Shown here one piece after another: positions 21,798-29,313 of a DNA stretch of 64,000 nt. Each line of letters starts with the position of its first letter. Within the stretch, counting starts at the first letter, position 1. Source of the stretch: Amycolatopsis sp. FDAARGOS 1241. GTDB taxonomy: Bacteria; Actinomycetota; Actinomycetes; Mycobacteriales; Pseudonocardiaceae. The position numbers and the translations under genes are program-made. The DNA is taken from the NCBI RefSeq assembly GCF_016889705.1, contig NZ_CP069526.1, forward strand, positions 4,774,001-4,838,000, written 5' to 3'. The notes beneath the pieces were generated by a model. That model worked only from the letters and a program-made list of their open reading frames with translations. It was not told the DNA's origin and did no database searches.

Positions 21798-23125
21798 GTG
21801 TGGGTGGATGAAGACGTCTCGGCGTGGGCGGCGGGCCTGGAGGGGTTGTTCGGGCGGGTGGCAGGCCGGTTCTTCCGGCCCGAGCCTCGCCGACGTGCCC
21901 GCGCTTACGTGCGAGGCTTGTTAGCGCCGTTGGCGGACAAGAACGGCTGGACCCTGGCCGAGATCGCGGGAGACACAACCCCGGATGGCATGCAGCGGCT
22001 GCTCAACGCCGCCGCCTGGGATGCCGACGGTGTCCGCGACGACGTGCGGGCCTATGCCGTGGAACACCTCGGCGGCCCGGACGGTGTCCTGGTCGTGGAC
22101 GAGACCGGATTCCTCAAGAAGGGCACCAAATCCGCCGGGGTGCAGCGGCAGTACTCCGGGACCGCGGGCCGGATCGAGAACTGCCAACTCGGCGTGTTCC
22201 TCGCCTACACCACAACGAAAGGACGCACTCTCGTCGATCGCGAGCTATATCTGCCGAAATCCTGGATCGCCGACCGCGAGCGTTGTCGCGACGCGGCGGT
22301 GCCGGACGAGGTCGAGTTCGCGACGAAGACCACGCTGGCCAAAGCGATGCTCGCCCGCGCGTTCGCGGCCGGTGTCCCCGCACGATGGGTGACCGCTGAC
22401 GAGGCGTACGGCCAGGACAACAAGTTCCGATCCTGGCTGGAACAGCGAAACATCGGCTACGTGGTCGCCGTCCCCCGCAGTCAGCCCTTGCCCGCCGGCG
22501 GCTTCGCCACCGCACGAGCGGATCACCTCGTCGCCCAGGCACCACCCGAGATCTGGAAACGCCGCTCGGCGGGTGACGGCGCCAAAGGACCACGACTCTA
22601 CGACTGGGCCACCGCCACGATCCCCACGATCGGCGAGCACACCCCCGACGGGTGGACTCGACGCCTGCTCGTCCGTCGCCAGATCACCCGCACCGGAGTG
22701 GAACCCGAACTCGCCTACTACCTGTGCTGCGCCCCCGCGACCACGCCGGACGAGGAGCTGATCCGGGTCGCGGGGGCCCGCTGGGCCATCGAGGAATGCT
22801 TCCAGACCGCCAAGAACGAAGTCGGCCTTGACCACTACCAAGTCCGGCGTTACGACGCCTGGTATCGCCACATCACCCTGGCCATGCTTGCGCACACCTA
22901 CCTCGCGGTCACGGCAGCGGTGTCCCCAAAAGTCCTGGCCGCGGCCTCATCCCGCTCACCCTCGGCGAAGTCCGCCGTCTGCTGGCACATCTGATCCACA
23001 CCGCACCACACTGGCGTCCGATCCTGACCTGGTCACACTGGCGACGACGTCACCAACACCGCGCGAAGACCAGCCACCACCAGCGAAGACAGCACAAATA
23101 TCACGAAGTGCGGCTGGAGTATTAG
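21798..23125 (+). pseudogene. IS701-family transposase, C-terminal frameshift
   Basis: A DDE transposase. From GTG 21798 the frame gives the catalytic acids in context: VVDETGFLKKG (first Asp), TADEAYG (second Asp) and WAIEECFQTAKNEVGLDHYQ (Glu). The normal frame is lost near 22935. The annotated frame stops at 22994 after an aberrant tail, while the genuine C-terminus (IPLTLGEVRRLLAHL, then PILTWSHWRRRHQ) continues one frame over and stops at TAG 23123-23125, inside the target duplication. The active-site core is complete, so activity is uncertain rather than excluded. Confidence 0.85.
23100..23121 (-). repeat. IS701 right terminal inverted repeat
   Basis: Exact reverse complement of the left end at 21751-21772. 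The transposase's restored reading frame runs through it. Confidence 0.93.
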
Positions 23126-23883
23126 TACTGCAACGGCAGTTAGCGGTGTTGTGGTAGATCATCGTTGTGGTGGTTGATGTGGTGATGGAGCAGCTGGATC
23201 GGGTGCACGATCGGATCGGGGGCCGGTTCGCGCGGTCGGAGCCGCGGGCTCGGGCGCGGGAGTATGTGTCCGGGCTGGTCGCGGGCTTGGAGCGGAAGAA
23301 CGGGTGGACGCTGGCCGAGCAGGCCGGTGAGATGTTCCCGGACGGGATGCAGCCCATGTTGCGCTGGGCGGATTGGGACATCGACGGTGTCGGCGACGAC
23401 GTGCGCGACTACGTGGTCGAGCTTCTCGGCGAGCCGGGCGGAGTGCTGATCGTGACGACACCGGCTTCCTGAAGAAAGGCACACGCTCGGCCGGCGTGCA
23501 GCGGCAGTACTCCGGAACCGCCGGGCGGATCGAGAATTGCCAGATCGGAACCTTCCTGGCCTATGCCTCCGGTGGCGGGCATGCGTTGATCGACCGTGTG
23601 CTGTATCTGCCGGAGCCCTGGATCGCCGACCTCGCCCGGTGCCGGCAGGCGGGGATCCAGGGGGGCGCGAGTTCGAGACCAAGCCGCGGCAGGCCATGGC
23701 AATGCCGGCCCGGGCTTTCGCAGTTGAGGTGCCGTTCGGCTGGGTCACCGCTGATGAGGCATACGGGCAGGTCAAGTACCTGCGGTTGTGGCTGGAAACC
23801 CAAGACGCCGCGCAGGTGCTGGCCACCAAGGTCAACGACACCCTGGTCACCACCGGCGGCACCGAGGCCCGGGCCGCTGAGCT
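23126..23883 (+). pseudogene. Older IS701-family transposase relic
   Basis: A second, divergent IS701 transposase. The N-terminal third is in one frame ([39 protein letters not shown]). It shifts near 23455 to give [21 protein letters not shown], and again near 23665 to give [19 protein letters not shown] and [15 protein letters not shown]. The catalytic glutamate region and the whole C-terminal third are missing. It ends abruptly where an MFS-transporter C-terminus begins. It is clearly dead and older than its left neighbour. Confidence 0.85.
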
Positions 23884-24031
23884 CTTCCTGACGCCCATCC
23901 TGCTCGGCTCGGCGGGCATCGGCGTGACGATGCTGATCGCCGCCGTGGTCAGCACCGTCGGCGTCGCGGTGCCGGTGGTGCTGGCGCCGGAGACCCGGGA
24001 CCAGAGCCTGGCCGAGGCGAGCAGCAGGTAG
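23884..24031 (+). pseudogene. MFS transporter C-terminal fragment
   Basis: About 49 codons fused in frame to the IS701 relic. They encode a last transmembrane helix (ILLGSAGIGVTMLIAAVV region) and the tail motif LAPETRDQSLAEAS characteristic of the C-terminus of sugar-porter and metabolite:H+ symporter MFS proteins. No other part of the carrier remains. Confidence 0.65.
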
Positions 24032-24250
24032 CCGGGTGGCGGCGCGCCTCCGGCCGGAATCAGGCCGAAGCGGGACCACTTTGGAAGCTGTCGCGTCCAC
24101 TGTGGACAGATGGGTGCTCTCGAGCGGAAGCGGTAGGCAACCGCCGCGGGCAAGCCCGCTGGTGTGAGGTGACTGTTCTGCCACCACGCACTGGTATACC
24201 GTCGCACCGTGCCTACACAGGTCGAAGCGCTGCGGAACTGACGTCGGCCG

Positions 24251-26968
24251 ATGTTCACGGGCCGCCGCGACGAATGTGCCACACTCGACCAGCTCATCGG
24301 AGCTCTCCGGGCGGGTGAAAGCCGTGCGCTGCTCGTGCGAGGCGAACCGGGCGTCGGCAAGACCGCGCTACTGGACCAGCTCGCGGAGCGAGCGACGGGT
24401 TGCCGCATCACGCGGGCGGCGGGGGTTCAGTCCGAGATGGAGCTGGCGTTCGCCGGGTTGCACCAGTTGTGCCTGCCGATGCTGGGACGGGCGGGTCGGC
24501 TGCCGGTACCGCAGCGCGGGGCGCTGCTGACGGCGTTCGGGCTGAGTTCGGGGCCGGCGCCGGACCGGTTCCTGATCGGCCTCGGGGTGCTGGGCTTGCT
24601 GTCCGACGCCGCCGAGGAACGGCCGTTGCTGTGCCTGATCGACGACCAGCAGTGGCTCGACCGCGCTTCGAAGGAGGTGCTGGCGTTCGTCGCCCGGCGA
24701 CTCGACGCGGAGTCGGTCGGCATGGTCTTCGGCGTGCGTGATCCCGGGCAGGAGCTCTGCGGGCTGCCGGAGCTGGTGGTCGGCGGCCTGCCGGACGCGG
24801 ACGCCCGGGAGCTGCTGGCCTCGGTGTTGCCCGCGCCGCTGGACACGCGGATCCGAGACCAGATCGTGGCGGAGACCCGGGGCAATCCGCTGGCGCTGAT
24901 CGAGATTCCGCGCGGATCGATGCCGACGGAGCTCGCGGGCGGATTCGGGCTGCCCACTGTGGTGCTGCCCTCCGGCGGCGTCGAAGAACGCCTGCGCCGC
25001 CGGATGGGCAAGCTGCCGGCCGAGACCCACCGCCTGCTGCTGCTCGCGGCGGCCGACCCGACCGGCGACCCGGCACTGGTGTGGCGGGCGGCGGCGTGCC
25101 TCGGCATCGCACCGGAGGCGGCGGGGCCCGCGGTCGAAGCCGACCTGGCCGAATTCGACGTCCGGGTGCGGTTCCGGCATCCCTTGGTGCGTTCGATCGC
25201 GTACCAGTCGGGCTCGCTCCCGCAGCGCAGGGAAGTCCACCGTGCGCTGGTGGCGGCAACCGACCAGGATTTCGACCCGGATCGCCGGGCCTGGCACAGG
25301 GCGCAGGCCGCCGCCGGCCCGGACGAGGATGTCGCCGCGGAGCTGGAGCGCTCCGCCGGCCGGGCGCGGACGCGGGGCGGCGCGGCCGCGGCGGCCGCGT
25401 TCTTGTGGCGGTCGGTGACGTTGACCGTCGATCCGGTCCGGCGAGCCGGCCGGGCGCTGGCCGCCGCGCAGGCCGAGGCGAAGGCCGGGGCGTTCGACGT
25501 CGCTGTGGACCTGCTGGCACTGGCGGAGGCGGGGCCGCTCGACGACCTGCAGCAAGCTCACTGCGAGCTGCTCCGGGCCCAGCTCGCGTTCGCCACCAAC
25601 CGCGGGCGGGACGCGCCACCGCTGCTTCTGACCGCGGCCCGGCGGCTCGAGACGATCGATGCCGACCTGTCCGGCGAGACCTACCTGCAGGCGCTGTCGG
25701 CGGCGATGTTCGCCGGCCGCCTGGCCGAACCCGCCGGGGATTCGAAGGCGGTGGCCGGCGCCGTCAAAACGGCGCCGCGGCGGGTGCGCGCACACAGGGC
25801 GCGCGACCTGCTCCTCGACAGCCTGGCCGGGCTGTTCACGCAGGGGTACGAGGCGAGCCTGCCGTCGCTGCGCCGCGCCGTCGCCGCGTTCGGCGCCGGG
25901 CTGCCGGCGGAGGAGCAGCTGCCGGCCCTCTGGCTGGTGTGTGTCGCCGCCCTCCAGGTGTGGGACGACGAGCGGTGGGACGCGCTGTCCCGGCGCTACG
26001 TCGACCTCGCGCGGGAGACCGGCGCGCTCAGCGAACTCCCGCTCGCCCTCAGCATGCGTGCCCACTTCCTCCTGTTCGCCGGCGAGCTGCCCGCCGCCGC
26101 GTCGATGGTCGGCGAAGTCGCGGCCGCGGCGGAGGCGACGGGCTGCCGGCTCGCGCCGTACGGTGCGATGACCCTGGCCGCGCTGCGCGGCAATCCCGCC
26201 GAGGCGCTTCCCCTGATCGAAGCCGCCACCACCGACTTGCAGCCACGCGGGGAAGGCATCGGGATCTCCGCGGCCGAGTTGGCGACCGCGCTGCTGTGCA
26301 ACGGTCTCGGCCACTACGAGGAGGCGAGGACCGCCGCGGGGCCGGCAGCCGCACATTCGCTGGACCTCGGCATCTCGAACTGGGCCACCGTCGAGCTCGT
26401 CGAAGCGGCCGAACGCAGCGGTGAGCACGACGTGGCGCTCGACGCGCATCGCCGGCTCGCCGAGGTCGCCGAAGCCGCCGGCACCGACTGGGCGCTGGGA
26501 GTGGCGGCCCGCGCGGGTGCGCTGCTGGCGGACGGAGCGGGCGCCGACCGTCTCTACCAAGAGTCGATCACGCGCCTCGGGCGCACGCGGATGCGCACCG
26601 AGCTGGCCCGGGCCCACCTCCTCTACGGCGAGTGGCTGCGCCGGGAGCGCCGCCGCTTGGAAGCTCGCCGGCAGCTGCGCATCGCCCACGAGATGCTGGA
26701 GACCATGGGGATGGCGGCGTTCGCGGAACGGGCCGGCCGGGAGCTGGCGGCGACCGGCGAGACCGCTCGCAAACGGACCGTCCCGGTCACGAACGTGCTG
26801 ACCGCCCAGGAGACCCAGATCGCCCGGCTGGCCCGCGACGGGCTGTCGAACCCGGAGATCGGCTCACGCCTCTACATCAGCTCCCGCACGGTCCAGTACC
26901 ACCTGCGCAAGGTGTTCAGCAAGCTCGGCATCAGCTCGCGCCGGCAGCTCGACCAGGTCCTGCACTAG
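24251..26968 (+). CDS. LAL-type LuxR regulator with N-terminal AAA ATPase
   Basis: A 905-residue large ATP-binding regulator of the LuxR family. Walker A is GEPGVGKT at 31-38 and Walker B is LCLIDDQQWLD near 130. The middle ~600 residues are Ala/Leu-rich TPR-like helices, and the last ~60 residues are the LuxR helix-turn-helix (VLTAQETQIARLARDG, SNPEIGSRLYISSRTVQYHL, KLGISSRRQL). Members activate antibiotic and catabolic operons in response to unknown ligands. No strong ribosome site precedes ATG 24251. A TATACC box lies ~57 bases upstream, so the leader may be short. It probably controls the hydrolase gene that follows. Confidence 0.92.
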   Translation: MFTGRRDECATLDQLIGALRAGESRALLVRGEPGVGKTALLDQLAERATGCRITRAAGVQSEMELAFAGLHQLCLPMLGRAGRLPVPQRGALLTAFGLSSGPAPDRFLIGLGVLGLLSDAAEERPLLCLIDDQQWLDRASKEVLAFVARRLDAESVGMVFGVRDPGQELCGLPELVVGGLPDADARELLASVLPAPLDTRIRDQIVAETRGNPLALIEIPRGSMPTELAGGFGLPTVVLPSGGVEERLRRRMGKLPAETHRLLLLAAADPTGDPALVWRAAACLGIAPEAAGPAVEADLAEFDVRVRFRHPLVRSIAYQSGSLPQRREVHRALVAATDQDFDPDRRAWHRAQAAAGPDEDVAAELERSAGRARTRGGAAAAAAFLWRSVTLTVDPVRRAGRALAAAQAEAKAGAFDVAVDLLALAEAGPLDDLQQAHCELLRAQLAFATNRGRDAPPLLLTAARRLETIDADLSGETYLQALSAAMFAGRLAEPAGDSKAVAGAVKTAPRRVRAHRARDLLLDSLAGLFTQGYEASLPSLRRAVAAFGAGLPAEEQLPALWLVCVAALQVWDDERWDALSRRYVDLARETGALSELPLALSMRAHFLLFAGELPAAASMVGEVAAAAEATGCRLAPYGAMTLAALRGNPAEALPLIEAATTDLQPRGEGIGISAAELATALLCNGLGHYEEARTAAGPAAAHSLDLGISNWATVELVEAAERSGEHDVALDAHRRLAEVAEAAGTDWALGVAARAGALLADGAGADRLYQESITRLGRTRMRTELARAHLLYGEWLRRERRRLEARRQLRIAHEMLETMGMAAFAERAGRELAATGETARKRTVPVTNVLTAQETQIARLARDGLSNPEIGSRLYISSRTVQYHLRKVFSKLGISSRRQLDQVLH

Positions 26969-27065
26969 TGACTGGCCAGTCCGCCTGTGCACCGGCGGAT
27001 ACGAAAGCCTCCGGCCCAGCCCGAGAATGGGCGCCAGCGCAGGACGACAGCTGCGAGGAGAGGCC

Positions 27066-27917
27066 ATGCCGTTCGTCATTGTCGGCAGAGAGAACAGCGC
27101 CGACATCAGGGTCCACTACGCCGACCACGGCAGCGGCCAGCCGGTGGTGCTGATCCACGGTTATCCGCTCGACGGGAACTCGTGGGAGCGGCAGGAACGG
27201 GCGCTGCTCGCGGCCGGCTACCGCGTCATCACCTACGACCGCCGCGGGTTCGGCAAATCCAGCCACCCCACCACCGGCTACGACTACGACACGTTCGCCG
27301 CCGACCTCAACACGCTGCTGGAGCAGCTCGAGCTGACCGGCCTCGTGCTGGGCGGCTTCTCGATGGGCACCGGTGAGGTGACCCGCTACCTGAGCCGGTA
27401 CGGCTCCGCTCGGGTCGCGAAGGCGGTCATGTTCGGTGCGATCCCGCCGTTCCTGCTCAAGACTTCGGACAACCCCCTGGGCGTGGACGAATCCGTGTTC
27501 GACGCCATCAAGGAGATGGTGGCCCGCGACCGCTACACCTGGTTCGAGCAGTTCCTCAACGACTTCTACAACGTCGACGAGCTCGCCCCCGCGCGGATCA
27601 GCAAGCTCGCCTGGCAGGCCTCTTTCACCGTGGCCGCCGGCGCTTCCGCTTACGCCAGCTACGCGTGCGTCGACACGTGGCTGACCGACTTCCGCACCGA
27701 CCTGCCCAAGATCGACGTACCGACCCTGGTGGTGCACGGCACCCAGGACCGGATCCTGCCCTACGAGGCGACCGCGAAACGGCTGCCCGGATTGATCGAC
27801 GACCTGACGCTCGTCGCCGTCGACGGTGGGCCGCACAACGTCGGCTGGACCCACCCCGACGAGGTCAACAGCGCACTGCTGGACTTCCTCGCCAGCCGCC
27901 CCGCAGCCGCTGCGTGA
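27066..27917 (+). CDS. Alpha/beta hydrolase, non-heme haloperoxidase-like
   Basis: A 283-residue cytoplasmic alpha/beta hydrolase. The catalytic triad is visible: Ser in GGFSMGTGEV, Asp in HGTQDRILP and His in DGGPHNVGWTH. The oxyanion HGYPLDG and YDRRGFGKS strands are typical of cofactor-free bromo/chloroperoxidase-type esterases. In vivo these act as esterases or perhydrolases, and halogenation is probably a side activity. The usual nucleophile elbow GFSMGG reads GFSMGTG. ATG 27066 has GAGGAGAGG upstream; an alternative start at 27027 lacks one. It is 97 bases after the LAL regulator. Confidence 0.88.
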   Translation: MPFVIVGRENSADIRVHYADHGSGQPVVLIHGYPLDGNSWERQERALLAAGYRVITYDRRGFGKSSHPTTGYDYDTFAADLNTLLEQLELTGLVLGGFSMGTGEVTRYLSRYGSARVAKAVMFGAIPPFLLKTSDNPLGVDESVFDAIKEMVARDRYTWFEQFLNDFYNVDELAPARISKLAWQASFTVAAGASAYASYACVDTWLTDFRTDLPKIDVPTLVVHGTQDRILPYEATAKRLPGLIDDLTLVAVDGGPHNVGWTHPDEVNSALLDFLASRPAAAA

Positions 27918-28019
27918 CCACTTGCACCGCGCACGGCACCATCCCGGCGGTGGCGGCGGCCTTCCTGACCGAGCGGTGTCCGCCCGTCGTCTGGTGGACG
28001 AGCTGCTAACTTCCGCGCC

Positions 28020-28964
28020 ATGGTGGACCGCAGCGACAGCACAGCTCTCCGGACCTTGCTGACCGACGCCGAGAGCGGCGTCCTTCTGTTCGGCATCACG
28101 CCGCCCCGCCTGAGCGCCGCTCCCGAGCGGATCCGGGAAATCACCGCGGCCACGTTGGCGCGCTTGGACTTCCTCGATGTGGATGGTCTGGCGCTGTACG
28201 ACATCGACGATGAAAGTGATCGCAATCCGGCGGAGCGGCCGTTTCCCTACCTGCCGACCATCGATCCCGCCACCTACCACGCGGAGTACCTCGCCGGGTG
28301 GAACCGTCCGGCGGTCGTCTACCGGTGCGTCGGCAAGTACACCGAGGCACAGCTGCGGAGCTGGCTGCGGACTGCTGACCCGGACCGCGTGCTCACCGTC
28401 TTCGTCGGCGCGTCTTCGAAGGACAAGGCGGTGCGGACCGGCCTGGCCGAAGCGCAGGCTCTGCACCGGGACGTCCGTCCGGATCTGCTGCTCGGCGGCG
28501 TCGCCATCACCGAACGCCCCGAAGAGCACCTGCGCCTGATCACCAAACAGCAGGCGGGCTGCGCGTACTTCATTTCACAGGTGATCTACAGCGCTGACGC
28601 GGCGAAGAGCATGGCATCCGACTACTACTACACCTGCCGCGAGCGACAACTCGAGCCGAAGCCCGTCCTCTTCACGCTCTCGGTCTGCGGCTCGGTGAAG
28701 ACGCTGGCGTTCCTCAAGTGGCTCGGCGTCCACGTCCCCCGCTGGCTGGAGAACTCCCTGCGCCATGCCGACGACACGCTGGCCGAGTCGTACGAGCACT
28801 GCTTGACGAACGCCCGGGACCTGATCGCCTTCTGCCGCAAGCTCGGCCTGCCGTTCGGCTTCCTGGTGGAGAGCGTGTCCATCCGCAAAGCCGAAATCGA
28901 GGCCTCGGTCGCCCTCGCCGGTGAGCTGAGCGGACTGCTCGGCCGGGGCAAACCATCCGCGTGA
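28020..28964 (+). CDS. Methylenetetrahydrofolate reductase-like (MTHFR fold) protein
   Basis: A 314-residue protein of the flavin-dependent MTHFR TIM-barrel superfamily. It starts LLFGITPPRLS, close to the family's GITPP opening, followed by GLALYDIDDES, LLLGGVAITERPEEHLRLI and a TKQQAGCAYFISQVIYSA strand, which is the family's Lys-Gln-x2-Gly-x4-Ile/Thr-Gln-like flavin-site segment. The C-terminal SVSIRKAEIEASVALA suits the barrel's last helix. It may reduce 5,10-methylene-THF for methionine synthesis or act on another pterin or C1 carrier; this group is divergent from MetF. It stands between the hydrolase and the second LAL regulator. Confidence 0.7.
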   Translation: MVDRSDSTALRTLLTDAESGVLLFGITPPRLSAAPERIREITAATLARLDFLDVDGLALYDIDDESDRNPAERPFPYLPTIDPATYHAEYLAGWNRPAVVYRCVGKYTEAQLRSWLRTADPDRVLTVFVGASSKDKAVRTGLAEAQALHRDVRPDLLLGGVAITERPEEHLRLITKQQAGCAYFISQVIYSADAAKSMASDYYYTCRERQLEPKPVLFTLSVCGSVKTLAFLKWLGVHVPRWLENSLRHADDTLAESYEHCLTNARDLIAFCRKLGLPFGFLVESVSIRKAEIEASVALAGELSGLLGRGKPSA

Positions 28965-29313
28965 GGACGGGCATGAACGGCGTGGCCGAGTCCGGTGATC
29001 GTGGTTCGGCGGGCCATTCCGCGACGACCGATGGAAAGTGATGACCGCCGGCCGTCACCTTGCATCGTGCATCGGCTTCGGGATCGGTGGCTCAGTCCTC
29101 GCACGGTGAGCGTGGCCACGAGCTGCCACGGCTGGTGATCTCCGGACCGAAGCCGGCTGTGGCCGCGATCGTTTCCTCCCCGGAGGGATCAGCCTCGAGT
29201 GGCACGGCGTGCCCGCGGTGGCCGAGTTATGTTTGAGGGTCCGACGAGGTCGCCGCGGGGTCTGTCCGATCAGGTCGGCGTGGCGGCGGTGGAGCGCGTG
29301 GCGGTGGTGCGGG
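28965..29313. other. 349-base intergenic region before second LAL gene
   Basis: No coding frame is convincing. It should hold the promoter for the LAL regulator; no clear -35/-10 pair was identified. Confidence 0.4.

Larger units (their letters stand above)
21751..23121 (+). mobile_element. IS701-family insertion sequence
   Basis: A 1371-bp element bounded by perfect 22-bp terminal inverted repeats (21751-21772 and 23100-23121) and flanked by the 4-bp direct repeat TTAG (21747-21750 and 23122-23125). TTAG fits the YTAR target consensus known for IS701. It carries one transposase gene. It sits immediately left of an older IS701 relic and has cut a DUF1989 gene. The intact ends imply a fairly recent insertion. 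Confidence 0.92.
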
